NCBI GenBank assembly: GCA_950295325.1
Contig: OX485809.1
Coordinates: 2,170,001 to 2,234,000, forward strand
Length of the DNA: 64,000 bases
Direction of reading: 5' to 3'
Source: Polytrichum commune
Taxonomy: Eukaryota > Streptophyta > Polytrichopsida > Polytrichales > Polytrichaceae
Shown: piece by piece, positions 12,650-24,088 of the stretch
Numbering within the stretch: position 1 is the first letter of the stretch
Layout: each line of letters opens with the position of its first letter
The notes under the pieces: model-generated
Databases searched by the model: none
The model's input: the letters and a program-made list of their open reading frames with translations, nothing else
Told to the model about the DNA's origin: nothing
Made by a program: the position numbers and the translations under genes

Positions 12650-13920
12650 CGGCCTATTCACTTTATCATGTTGTATACACTTGTTTGAAGGATGATTATC
12701 CCCGCAATTGCTACACCCATACGATTGCCTTTCCAACCTATATTTGCCAATTGCATGCCACCTATCACACAACTAATGAAACTCTCTCCTTGATATATCT
12801 TTCCCTTCAGGCCCTCGCTCGCCTTTGCTGGCCCCCTCTATAGTTGCCTTGTTCGTATTAGTTATATCTAGGAATCTTGTTATTATGGGTGGTGGAGCCC
12901 CCATATTATTCTATCCTCCATGTGGTTCTGCTCTACAAAATTGATTAGAGTGACTAGATTGGCCACACTGAATACATCACAACCCTGAGGCATGCCTTAT
13001 GGACTCCACAGGGGTAGGAGGATTCAATTGTTGGTTTCTCACCATTATTGTCATATGATTAGTTAGACTTCGGATTTGCTTCATGTCAGCCTTTTAAAAC
13101 CCTAATTGACTTGCCTCCAAATTTTTTCAATGTCTTTGACTTCAAGTTTGGAGTTATGTGAATGCAATGCTAGCAACGAGGCAGGCTCTCTAACAGCTAG
13201 TAGTTGGGGGCCAACACCTACTGTTGGTTGTACAACACTAGCTAACGTAAATCCTAATTTTGCATCCTAAACTCTATGTTAGATAGCGATGTATAGAGGA
13301 ATTGCGTCATTGTGCTTCCTCCACAACCTCTCATAATCCTTATTAATATTCTCTATATTCCTAGCCGCTCTCTTTGCATCTACTAGAGTTAAAGGGTTAT
13401 TTTCAAAAACTCCCCTGATTGTATTGGACTTAAAGAACCCTTGGATGAAAAATTGCTTAAATGTATCGTTATTAATCATTGTTCCAACAAACCTAGTAGA
13501 AACTAGTTCAAATCTCCTGATATATCTTGAAATTTCTTCTTTTCTACCATGTTTCAACGAAGCTAACGCCTTTAAAGTTGTATTCAATGTTATTAGCGAA
13601 CAAGCCAATCTCTTTATGTAATGTTCTATATGCCTAGGTGGATTTATTCTAAGTGTTCCTACAGCTAATAGAAGTTGCTATGTGCGATCATTTCCTTTAC
13701 TACCTCTACCAATTTCTTGCAACTTCTCGGCTCCTGAACTAAGAAGGGTTGAACCTTCTTCAGTTGGTGGTTCTAAATTTTGATTTATTCTCAAAAGCTC
13801 ATTTTCTATTTTCTCTTGTATTCTCAGTTGTAATAATAATTGTAATAGTAGTTGGCCTCTACCTTCCTCACTAATTTTCTTATGTCTCCCACCTCCACTA
13901 GGCTTGAAATTAATTCAGGG
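12650..13920 (-). pseudogene. Ty3/gypsy gag with zinc-knuckle-like motif, broken
   Basis: 13279-13608 carries a capsid-like retrotransposon gag segment (LKHGRKEEISRYIRRFE, FKQFFIQGFFKSNTIRGVFE). Upstream on the same strand, about 13700-13830, is a Glu/Leu/Asn-rich N-terminal stretch. Downstream, 12677-12715 encodes CSNCGDNHPSNKC, a C-X2-C-X3-H-X4-C knuckle with one residue fewer than the usual C-X2-C-X4-H-X4-C. Frames are broken by stops. Confidence 0.75.
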
Positions 13921-14042
13921 TGTTTTGACTTGGTCTTTCCGTACATCTATTAAATCATATCATTCAAGCCTCACATTGACCACAAGCACACACACCTTCA
14001 TAAATTCCCTCCTTTTTGTCTCCCCACTTACTTAGGTTTGAA

Positions 14043-15058
14043 CAGGGTTGTCTATCGCGACGTCATGACGGTGTCGTGCCGTCATGTCGTGTCGTGTCGT
14101 GACGGACCCCTCCGTCACGACACAATAGGGTCCACGTAGGGTCAACATAGGGGGAACGGACTAGGGTGGGTAAAATACTTACCTTCTTGCCAAGGTGGCA
14201 TCTTATGTGGCAGAAAACGCTGACGTGGTCGTGGATATGCCTAGCGCCAGGTAAATCATTTTGCCATTTTGTTTACCATTTTGTTAAAATCAAAGTAGTA
14301 AAAAACGACTAAGGAGGGTGTGGGGCGGACGGGGGACGAGGGTGGGGCGGACGGGGGTGGGGGGGGGAACGGAGCGGACGGGGTTGGGAACGGGGGCGGA
14401 CGGGGGGAACGGGAGCGGACGGGGTCGGGAACGGAGCGGACGGGGGGGGGGGGGGGGAATTTAAAAAAAAAGAAAAAGTGGGGCGGACGGGGAAGGGGGG
14501 GGGGGGGAAAACCTGGGGCGGACGGGGGGGAACGGGGCGTACGGGGTTGGGAACGGAGCGGACGGGGTCGGGAACGGAGCGGACGGGGTCGGGAACGGAG
14601 CGGACGGAGGGGCGGACGGGGGGGAACGGGGCGTACGGGGTTGGGAACGGGGGCGGACGGAGGGGGGGGAATTTTTTTTTAAAAAAATGGGGCGGACGGG
14701 GAAGGGGGGGGGGAAAAAAAAAAAACTGGGGCGGACGGGGGAGCGGACGGGGGGGAACGGGGCGTACGGGGTTGGGAACGGAGCGGACGGGGTCGGGAAC
14801 AGGGGCGGACGGGGGGGCGGACGGGCTCTAGTAAATTTTTCCCCACTTTACCTTTACTTTGCTGACATGTCATCACATGTGGACATTGTAAATCCTACGT
14901 GTCCGAATTGGGTTAATGTAATTACACAAAAAAATCGGTAAAATTCAAGTCCGTCAGGATAAAGACAGCATCCGGCATAATGTCGTGACGGATACGTGTC
15001 GTGACGGCACGACATTATGCCGGGATTACCCTCCGTCACGACACAATAGACAACCCTG
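14043..15058. mobile_element. Non-autonomous hAT element carrying a G-rich minisatellite
   Basis: The ends are CAGGGTTGTCTA and its complement, flanked by identical 8-bp duplications GGTTTGAA (14035-14042 and 15059-15066), the hAT signature. Near each end lie repeats of GTCGTGACGG and a perfect hairpin: 14094-14123 (13-bp arms, 4-bp loop) and 14972-15023 (16-bp arms). The middle is a G-rich tandem array. There is no transposase. It sits in the leader of the Ty3 element, so it arrived after that element. Confidence 0.92.
14311..14825 (+). repeat. G-rich minisatellite inside the hAT element
   Basis: The core unit is GCGGACGGGG, joined by spacers such as GGAACGGGGCGTACGGGG and TTGGGAACGGA. A higher-order block recurs at about 210 bp (14480 and 14689), each preceded by an A/T run. 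Strand asymmetry is extreme: long G runs occur on the plus strand only, so G-quadruplex formation is plausible. The open frames that cross it are low-complexity Gly/Arg artefacts. Confidence 0.9.
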
Positions 15059-15066
15059 GGTTTGAA

Positions 15067-15786
15067 AAATTTATAGAGACAAGGAGAAAAAAAATTAGAT
15101 GAACAATTCTTCATTTTGAAGATAACAACGCACAACAATGTGCAATTGAGCCAGAGCATCACCTCTGAACTCTTCCTTATGTTGCCCTACGCAGCAAGCC
15201 AGTGTATGGAACTGACTAGTGTAGAAGCTGAGGAATCATTGTCGCTTTCCACCTTTGCGTTGTGGTTCGGGAATTACCCCCTTCACCAACAACGACACTT
15301 ACACGTTACGAAAATCATTTTTTATGTTAATTTTGTGTTCATTTGGAGGAGAGGTTACGTACATTGTTGCGTCTTTTCGCCACCTCTTGATCACACATCC
15401 ATCCTGATTACTAATGCGTACGAACCACTAATTCCATGTTATTTCTCCTTTAAAATTAAGGTCGGATCTAAATCAAATTTTAGCGTTAGAGTTTAATTTG
15501 GGGTTAGCAAAGCTTGACTTGCACTTTTATGTTGTCTACTTATTGATCTGAATGAAAATTAGTACACTTACCTCAATGTGCACTCCGATTCCGCTACACC
15601 TCCTACCTTGCAAAGCGTTCCATTATCAACTAGGTCTTGTTTTTTATGCTCCAACTCCATGCCCTCAGACATAGCTCCAGCCCCTTGCATTCCTCTTTCT
15701 TACGTTTTTTTGAAGACCCCAACTATATTTCCTTATTCCTACTCCAAGCAAAAGACATGTTTGCTCCCAGTGAACGCACTATTGCA
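15067..15786 (-). other. Leader region between 5' LTR and gag of the Ty3 element
   Basis: This lies between the right LTR and the hAT insertion. No domain is recognisable, and no clear primer-binding site could be matched next to the LTR edge. Confidence 0.4.
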
Positions 15787-16904
15787 TGTGAGCAAAACCT
15801 TCAACCTCTTAATTGCGTGGTAGTCCAGGTAGAGAGTTTCACTTCACACAATTGTTTACTAACTACTCTCTTACTTTGTATTCCATTCAACTCAAATTAA
15901 GTATGAAGTAGTAAGCTAGTTGCACAATATCATTAATAAACATGAGTATATTTATAAATGCCTGAATCACATTACAACATAAATGAAGCACCAAATCTAA
16001 AAACCTTCAAATAATGTCTTCAATTCTCTTTTTGCACCTCAGTCGTTACATTGTCACCTTCCTCTCAACTCCAATTCCGCTCATCTTGCGAGTGGCCTCC
16101 CAGTCCATTGAACCATCTCCTCCAACACGCTCATTCGTTAAATCATCACAGCTCAACTCACCTCTAGACTCTAGTAGCATATAGAACCAATTAGCACCTT
16201 GCAGCATCAATCGACTTACATTGGACTCCAATTTGTAGCAGCGCCTCAAATCCATCTTCTAGCGTCTTAACTCTAAGTTGCAACTTAACCCCCAACTTGC
16301 AACCTCTCGCCTCACCTCACCTCACCTCGCCTAAATCCTAAATTTGTTTTGATGAGATGCAAGATTAAAGAAACCGCATCAATGAAAAAATGGCCAGTTC
16401 GGTGCCACTGACATCATCTACTTGTTGCTCCAAGAATGAAACCCTAAACCCTCCTTGCCGAGGGAAAGTTGATGAACTATTTTGCACTTGCACCCAGTCA
16501 CTTCTTGCAACCTATAGACCAGCCAACACCGATTCAACACCTTCGCCTAATCCAGTGTTCAGCACCGAAACCTCACTCTAAGGCAGTTCTGCCTCCTCTC
16601 TCCTTACTCTATCTCTCTCACGCCTCCTTCCGAGCTTCCTCCAATCTACTTCCCAAGACCCCTTGAGTTTTCCCACATTTTCTAGGCAGCCTGAAGATCA
16701 AAGGGAAATTTCCTCTTTTTCCTTTTTTTTATTTTCCTTTTCTTTTGTCACCACTTCATGTAGTTTCTCCCTATCATACATCCTAACTTAAACTTGTGCA
16801 TTTCTTACATTCATAAGGCTATTTAAGTTTTAAGTGCGTCCTCGTTTCCTCGATTGTATTGTCCTCTCATTAACTCGACATGGGAGCACATTTTTGGACT
16901 CACA
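15787..16904 (-). repeat. 5' LTR of the Ty3/gypsy element
   Basis: This is the partner of 7664-8721, with many substitutions and small gaps between the two. It runs from TGTGAGCAAAACC to GGACTCACA on the plus strand. Confidence 0.8.
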
Positions 16905-17753
16905 CATGTTTCAAGTGCAAACTTGTATATGTGGAAACTACACTGTTTATGATATTTAATGCCAAATGTGTAACATTGTCACTTGTCATATGCCAAATTG
17001 TACTTTTGATCAACAACTTCATCATTATTGTCACCTTATGACACTTGACGTTGAAATGTGCTTACTAATATTTTCGCATGATCATGTTCAATAGTTCTAT
17101 GAGGCGTATGCCTCTTTTACACATTGGTCTACACGTTGACTAAAGTATACACAAATGACATTTTTCATTGGTATGCTCAAGTATATCTTCCTCTTGCATA
17201 TTAAAACGCTAAATGTCATAATTTAGATGCATTTCACTTACAAAAGTGACTTGTTGTGTTGAATAATATCATATTGACAATTAGAAGGCATGACACTTTC
17301 AGACCTCTAGACATCTAGTTTAGCCCCATCACAAAGAGTGAATGTGACACTAAATACCATATATGGTGTAGTAGTACAAAGGAGACATCCTCTTGAAAAA
17401 GGTTAATGAATTTTTTTAAAGTACACTTAACCACCTTCATTTTTTCAAGCATCTAAGTATTGCAGTAACTGGCTATTTGAGAGTCATGTTCCAACATTAA
17501 GCATCTTAACCCTTAAAACCTTAACGTTCATATGTGGACTCAAAATTTCAAAGGATCGGATCTTGACCTCCAAACTCTTGATCATAGTATCATGAATGGT
17601 TATCATGTGTAAGTCGTGAAGTGCTCACATCTCAAGAAACGATTTGACAGTTTGATGACTACAAGATCATATTATTCTTCTGACTTTCCACCAATATATT
17701 GTATTTAATTAGCCAATACTATCTTCTCATCCAAAATACAACATTTGCAATTA
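16905..17753. other. Intergenic sequence, nothing recognised
   Basis: AT-rich sequence with no supported gene or repeat. It ends at the TA target of the next Tigger element. Confidence 0.4.
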
Positions 17754-19414
17754 CAGTCTAACCTCGTTAGTACGACACTCGTTAAGACGACACCCTCGAT
17801 ATTACGACACATTTTTGCGCGACCAAACTTCTTAGTTCAAAACTCCCTCTTTTAGACGACTATGACACTCGATAATACGACACTTAGAGCGTGCATTTTG
17901 TCATATTAAAGAGGGAATAAATGCTAAAATTCCTTTCATCCATGATATGTACATCTAGAATACATCCATTTTCACTTGGGAACTACTTGAGAACTTCACT
18001 TATCATTGGGAACTAAATGATAATTAGGGTTACAAGTGTAGAATGGACTTGGTTTAGGGTTAGAGGGGCCTCCTCCCTAGTATGTTGCCTCTTGTGCACT
18101 CTCTTGGATTCTTGCAATCTCCAATCTTTGTGCACTCTCTTGCATTCTTGTAGTTTCAATTCAATCTTCTACAATCTCCAATTCAATCTTGCAGTACTCC
18201 AGACTAGTCTCGCAGAATCTTGCTTCTTGATCTGTGTGGCAAATGTTCCATCTCCTAAGCATAGCCTGATATTTTTTTTGTTTGGTGGCCGGCCTAATCT
18301 GTAAGCATTTCAATCTTCTACCGAGTTCAATCAACTCAAACAATCAATTCAAAGGCCAATATCGAAAGGTGATTATGATTTTGGATAATGCATCTTCACA
18401 TGTTGTTAGTTCTGCCAAAGTTGGTAAGTCTCATGGTTTTTCAACCTTGGAATTGAGCAACATGACTTTGGTATTCCTCCCCCCCAATGTGTCAAGCGTA
18501 GTGCAACCTTTGGATCAAGGTATAATAGCATCTTTCAAAATTCAATACAAGAAGAAACTTTTGCAGTGGGTTTTGTCACAATATGATGATGCTACATTGA
18601 AGGACTTAAGGAAGGTGGTGCCCAATATCAGACAAACTATCATGTGGAGTTATGAAGTATGGAGTGAGTTGGATGCACAAATAGTCAGGAATTGTTGGAG
18701 GATGGCGCGTATATTACCTGCAACATGGAATGCCGATTTTGCCTTAGTTGATGAAAGGGAGAAGAATAGAATGCGACAAGAATGAAGAATCAGATGAACT
18801 TGGTGCTCTGATTTCAAAATTGCGATTGGGTGATGATGAGATGTCTATCGAGACTTATATTCAGATGGAAGGGGAAGAGATTACTGAGCTAGAATTGACA
18901 ACTGATGAGTTGGTGGATGCCGCTTTGGGAGTCAATCATGCACAAGGCTTTGATCTTAATGTTGATTTGCATTCAGTAGATGTGGATGATGTTGCTCCAC
19001 CTACACTAAAGCTTAGTGATGCTAAACATCATGCATCATTGTTGTCTAATTTCTTATTAGACAACTCTTTACATTTTGGTGTTAATGAAATTATTAGTTT
19101 TCAAAAGCTAGTAGGGAATTTAGAGAAGATGACAGTTGCTAACTTAGGTAGGCAACACCAGAGATCTTTGAACTCTTATTTCAAGAGTTCTTGAGAATTT
19201 TTGTATTTGTTTGGAGTTATAAGTTATTATTTCATACACTTCCTAAACCCTAAACTCAATGTATATGGTTTGAATCTCATATTTCTTATGTTTTTGTATT
19301 CCCTCGATAGTACGACAATTTTAGGCCATTTGTCATATTAACGAGAAGACGACACCTCGATAATACGACATTTTTTGCGTTTCCCAAAGGTGTCATACTA
19401 AAGAGGGAGAACAA
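17754..19414 (+). mobile_element. Tigger/pogo family 2 element, N-terminal half deleted
   Basis: The left end is CAGTCTAACCTCGTTAGTAC after TA at 17752-17753. The right end aligns base for base in length with its complement, then TA at 19415-19416, but its last ten bases have diverged. Subterminal blocks rich in GTCGTATTA-type words repeat at both ends. It shares the first ten bases of the family 1 ends but differs afterwards. It holds the C-terminal half of a transposase. Confidence 0.85.
18362..19194 (+). pseudogene. Tigger-type transposase, C-terminal half, frameshifted
   Basis: The DDE_1-type core is entered at IMILDNASSH (second catalytic Asp), then LVFLPPNVSSVVQPLDQGII (third catalytic Asp), WSELDAQIVRNCWRMARILP and ATWNADF. 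The helix-turn-helix, CENP-B-like DNA-binding and first-Asp regions are missing; recognisable coding begins near 18362. The frame changes near 18780 (stop TGA at 18783-18785). The acidic tail then runs from 18785 to 19194 (EGEEITELELTTDELVDAAL, ending NSYFKSS). It is inactive. Confidence 0.88.
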
Positions 19415-19416
19415 TA

Positions 19417-19869
19417 TGATGAATTTTCAAAGTTCTTATATTTAAGTTCATTATAAGGGAAACATAGGTATATATGGTAGTTTAATCGTATGAATGTGAT
19501 CAATTGATAGTGCCTCACAACTTTTCTTGCGCGGGATTCTTAAGAAACCCTTGGAAAAGTAATTTTATAACACACCTTAGAGATTTCTTTATTTTTGAGG
19601 CATTTAGGGGTTATGCATCATTCTCATAGTATTGGGGAGTCATTTGTCTATGGTTATGGAAAATAAATAAATGAACATCAATATTATTACCAACATGAAG
19701 TTGAGCCTATTGGCCCTAATGCAATATCTTCAAGATTCCCCTTGGCAAAGTGACAAGGTATAATACCTTCCTTGAGGTAGGTGGACATTATTTCGTGTGT
19801 ACTTTATCATGTCCAAGATGTTAATGGATTTTCGCACTCCTTCCTTGCTCCATTAACTAGTTCGTTGTT
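19417..19869. other. Intergenic sequence, nothing recognised
   Basis: No gene or element is supported in this stretch. Confidence 0.35.
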
Positions 19870-20249
19870 AGTCACATCCAAGCCTTGCTGTAAAGACCTC
19901 ACCGAGGTTTAATGAGAGGTAACAAAGTACAAACCCCAGAGGGGAAGGCCAAGCAATCGCCCGGGCCGGGGGGAGTCAAAACAGACTCAAAGGCAGACCT
20001 ATCAAGCCTACCTATGGGGTCATAACTCAACAAGGGGAGGGGCCAAAGTCAACAACACGAGAAACTGGGGGGGAAACGGTCGCCCCGTGAGGGGGGAGAC
20101 GTTCCAGGGGGGGGGGGCTTTCGAGGCAGCCGGGTCCCAGATTGTCAAGCGGCACCCAAAGTTGGCGCCAAAGCTCACCAAACAGCGGAGGGGGGGGGGC
20201 AGGGGCCGGAGGAGCTCCTTCAGTCGTACGCATCCAGGAGGCTGATGCT

Positions 20250-20543
20250 CTACGCATCCCATTCCACCTCGAAATTGAAGCAACTGGTGCCGAGGTCTGC
20301 CGCCCATCTGTACATGCCAAGAAGAGAACCGGAGGTGGGTCTGCCTGTGTTTTTGCACATCCAGAGGTATTCTTCTTTCGTTATTGGGCGGCCTGGTGGC
20401 TCTTCGTCTTTGAGCAGGGGGGAGTCCTTCCTGATTTTGTCGTCCTCGATTTCTTTGAGTAAGTCTTCAATCTCTTGGTCGACTCTTTCGTTGAATGTGT
20501 CCTCTGAAATGCCCAGTTTTTGTTGAACGAATCTGTAGGGGTT
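20250..20543 (-). pseudogene. End of LINE open frame, acidic C-terminal tail
   Basis: The frame reads NPYRFVQQKLGISEDTFNER, then DQEIEDLLKEIEDDKIRKD, and ends FNFEVEWDA with a stop. Across the solo LTR it continues in frame into 23181-23212 (KAQASEAPRT), and across the CACTA element into the frame ending near 24555, with one TGA between. No known domain is visible in this acidic tail. A second open frame over the same bases is a shadow. Confidence 0.65.
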
Positions 20544-21089
20544 TGTGAGGCCAAATCCACCACCCTTAAGCGTCCTAGTCCGGGTGATGACTTTGAGAAT
20601 CACATTTATCTATTACAACATTGAACCATGTGCAAGGTAATTTTCATGTCCAAATGAACATGTATTGTCTCACTCATTGTACTTTATTAATGTTGGCCTC
20701 TTGGCTTGTGCTAGAGTTGGCTTTCTCAAGAGTCCAACCCGCGGCTTTAGCCGCACATGCCCTTACGGACATCCCCCTCACTCTTTTGATCTTCACCCCG
20801 TCTCTCTTGTCATTGCAAGAGTCCTTCACATTCTCCATTAATAATGCAAGTGAGTTATTTTGAACGATAGGTGCAAGTGTTGAAAAACACTTTACTCTAT
20901 AGTCAATGTTACATTAGATCACATGAGACTTCCAAACCCTGGCCTACCTTATTAAGCTTAACACTTGTCTAAGAACTATTTTAGTCTACGATTGGTCCTC
21001 CACCCTATTGGGTGGTTCAGTGGTTCCCTCTACACAACTTTAACATTAACTTGCTAAACATGCCAACCATCTAAATGGCAGCTAATCAC

Positions 21090-21200
21090 CCAGTCGCAGC
21101 TGGGTTCCAGCAACTAAGCTCACCCAGTCGCAGCTAGTCCAGCAGCTAATCTCCCAGTCGCAGCTGGGTTCCAGCAACTAAGCTCACCCAGTCCTAGTAA
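21090..21200. repeat. Short direct repeats inside the solo LTR
   Basis: Copies of cccagtcgcagctgggttcc, alternating with cagcaactaagctca, recur about three times. They occupy the place that the 46-bp array holds in the related LTR at 40480-42105. Confidence 0.65.
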
Positions 21201-21559
21201 TTGTATAGTAAATCCAGCTACTAGCTACCCTTAATACAACCCCTCTAATTCACTAATCAAAGATTTCTTTTTTTCTTTAAATCCTTTCTTTTCTTTTCTT
21301 TTTTTCTTTTCCTTTCTTTGCTCCTAATTCATGAGCTAATCTAACACACTACTTTAACTAACTACCACCTAATCACTACATGCAAACTTAAACTCTAGAG
21401 CTCCCTCCCTTGGGAGGCCTTGAGAGAGAGAGAGCTTGACTAATTAACTTCACTAAAAACTAATGTCCCACACACGTGGCTCAAGCTCTTTAGAGCTTGC
21501 TCCCTTGAGAGCGCTTGATGGAGAGAGAGGAAAATGAGAGAGAAACCACCTTAAGTAGC

Positions 21560-21608
21560 AACGAGGGAGAGAGGGAGAGAGGGAGAGAGGGAGAGAGGGA
21601 GAGAGAGG
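21560..21608 (+). repeat. GGGAGAGA microsatellite in the solo LTR
   Basis: Five to six tandem copies of gagggaga are followed by a gaga run. The related LTR at 40480 has the complementary tract near 40845-40873. Confidence 0.85.
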
Positions 21609-21678
21609 TGAGGATAGGGTGAGAGGATTAGCACCTCCAATCACAATCCCTTAACCTTCACCTTCAAAGTAGGGACTA

Positions 21679-22884
21679 CAGTCTAACCTTGATAATGTCA
21701 CCCTTGTTAATGGGACACCTTGATATTGTCACCTAAAAGTTTGAAACCGATTTTCTTAGTGTAAAACTCCCTCGTTATTATCCCTATCACCCTTGTTAAT
21801 GTCACTATTTTTTTCCAAAATCCGTAGTGTAAATGTGATAATATCAAATATGGATGGATTGTATGTGATGGTTGGATGGACATATTGTAGTAGCCAAAAG
21901 GGTCATGAGCCACCCCTGTGATAAATGCAATGTTATTCAAAGGGTCATGAGCCGCCTCTGTGCACCAACCCTGAACGGTGTTGTCTATACACGGCACTCA
22001 AAGGTGTTGTCTTTGACGGCGCTGCCAAGACTTCTTGGCCTCTATGCACCCCACCTTCCGTCACATGTGTTCACCTATGTGTCTTTGAGGGTTTCAGCTT
22101 GTGTGAAGTAATTTAGGATGTTAAGTTCTACGGTTTAGCTGAGCTGGTACAGAGTAGTGTCGACTTAAGCTAAATTAGTTCAATTGGTTTGCAATGTAGA
22201 AATCTCAAGATATGTGGCACGGTCTTCACTGTTTCTATAGTCAATAGTCGCATAGGAGAATCTAGTAAGATCATAAGTGTTAGCCGCTCATCCTAAGTGG
22301 GCATTCAATTAGGAACAATCTTCTAGATTAGTTAGTCAAGCTCACAAGTAGAAACAATCTTCTAGGTAGGTTAGTCAAGCTCATAAGTAGAAACAGTCTT
22401 CTAGGTAGGTTAGTCAAGCTCATAAGTAGAAACAGTCTCCTAGGTAGGTTAGTCAAGCTCATGGTCGAGCTCACTTGTATATAATGAACCATTGTTCATT
22501 TGGAATTTAAATGCACACTTTCTATCATAGGCTTGTGTTTCTTCATGCAGTGCAGGTGTTCTTCGTTGTGTTGTTGTTTTTGTTGTTGTTGCTACATTGG
22601 AAGCTAGTGATTGGCTGATCTCAATGACACATTGTGATGTGCTCATGTTGTTATTCACAATTTTGAATTATATTTTACATTAAAAAACATTGAAGTCTTG
22701 TGTTTGTTTTTTTTTTTTTTTTTTTTTTACATTGTAATTTCATTTTGATTTTCTACCTTTTTTTTTTTGATAATATCACATTATGCACAAATCTTCAAAA
22801 TGTGACATTATCAAATATGTCACACCTTGTTTATATCACACTTTATGGTGAAACGGATGGTGTGATATTATCAAGGTTAGACTG
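21679..22884 (+). mobile_element. Tigger family 1 non-autonomous deletion derivative
   Basis: It has ends CAGTCTAACCTTGATAATGT and complement, with TA duplications at 21677-21678 and 22885-22886. Compared with the element at 51097-54867 (opposite orientation), it keeps about 900 bp of one end and about 265 bp of the other. The junction falls at a 3-bp CAG shared by both edges (51359-51361 and 53968-53970), which removes 2609 bp including the transposase core. The terminal 100 bp differ from the full element at only about two positions, so it is young. Confidence 0.93.
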
Positions 22885-23539
22885 TAATCCCCTTCCACCA
22901 AGCTTCCTTCTTCCTAAACTAACAAAGTGGATCCAAAAGTGGGCATTAAACCCGCGGAGCTCACCTTGCCTCACATTACCCCCTACTCACATAATCAAGG
23001 CATCCTCTTATTGAAATCAAACCTTGAAATAACTACACAACACATTCTAATGCCTAAACTTAAATCCACACCACACTTCACTCTTTTTATGTTTTGTGAA
23101 TAATCATAACACCTCAAAGTCAAACTAAAATTGGTTTCGAAGAGTTAATCACCACATGTGGGCACCATTTTGGGCTCACAGGGTTAGTGCGCGGTGCCTC
23201 GGAAGCTTGGGCTTTCACTACAAGGAAATGGATGTATAATTGACAAAAATGTGACACTAAAATGTCCGAAGTGACAAAATCAGCTCAAAGCTATGAGTTT
23301 TTGTCAATTCGGACATTATTCAAAATTTGTCTCAATTTTCTGTCATCAGATTTATATATTTCACGTTTAACTTATTCCCTTCACCTGAGCATGTGTCTCA
23401 TATTTATTAACAACAAAAGGTGTTACAAAAGGTGTTACAAAAGGTTTTTAATTATTGTAATTACTAGTATAAGTAATTAATATAAGTAATGTATTTACTA
23501 TAATTAATGTAATAACTAATTTAATTAATTAATATAAAT

Positions 23540-23850
23540 ACTGAAATTACCAATTTAAGTAAATAATGAAATTACCCTTTTGAGTAAATACTGAAATTAC
23601 CAATTTAAGTAAATACTGAAATTACCAATTTAACTAAATACTGAAATTTGCTAATTTAAGTAAATACTGAAATTTGCTAATTTAAGTAAATATTGAAATT
23701 TGCTAATTTAAGTAAATATTGAAATTTGCTAATTTAAGTAAATATTGAAATTTGCTAATTTAGGTAAATACTGGAATTTGCTAATTTAAGTAAATATTGA
23801 AATTTGCTAATTTTAGTAAATACTGAAATTTGCTATTTTCAGTAAAATAC
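23540..23850 (+). repeat. 26-bp AT-rich minisatellite in the CACTA element
   Basis: Around eleven copies of a 26-bp unit of the form tgaaatttgctaatttaag plus taaatac are visible, with an older variant (actgaaattaccaatttaag) at the left edge. Confidence 0.9.
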
Positions 23851-24088
23851 TGAAATTATTGTAATTAATGTAGTTAAAATAATTACAATAATTACTGTAA
23901 TAATGTTTAGGAGAATTTTTGTAAATTGTTTTTAATACAAATACAATACGTACTAATTAAAAACAGTAAATACATTAATTCTATGCTTGTTTTTACTTTC
24001 ACTAATTAAAAATATATATATACATAAGTTTATAAGTCTTATGGCTTCTTCATACAAAACTCTTACATACTTGGCTTATATCATGTAA

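Larger units (their letters stand above)
7664..16904 (-). mobile_element. Degenerate full-length Ty3/gypsy LTR retrotransposon
   Basis: Two related LTR copies (7664-8721 and 15787-16904) flank an internal region that reads on the minus strand in the order gag, zinc knuckle, protease, reverse transcriptase, RNase H, integrase, which is the Ty3/gypsy order. All frames are broken by stops and shifts, and the RT to RNase H part has an internal deletion. A 1016-bp hAT element is inserted in the leader. The LTRs begin TGTGAG on the minus strand, like those at 20544, 25721 and 40480, so these belong to related lineages. No clean outer target duplication was found, which fits great age. Confidence 0.85.
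20544..23180 (-). mobile_element. Solo LTR (Ty3-type), split by a Tigger derivative
   Basis: It is bounded by TGTGAGGCCAAATCC on the left and TTTTGGGCTCACA on the right, with 5-bp duplications GGGTT at 20539-20543 and 23181-23185. It is the same LTR family as 40480-42105 in opposite orientation. Without the Tigger insertion it is about 1.43 kb. Intact duplications with no internal region identify a solo LTR. It lies inside the LINE frame. Confidence 0.92.

Noticed and set aside
14320-14941. Several open frames rich in Gly, Ala, Asp and Arg
   Set aside because: They are translations of the G-rich tandem array, open in all frames only because the repeat lacks stops.
20621-20863. Conserved 80-codon frame also found at 41765-42028
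   Set aside because: Both lie in copies of one LTR family on the antisense side; similarity follows from the shared LTR, not from a gene.
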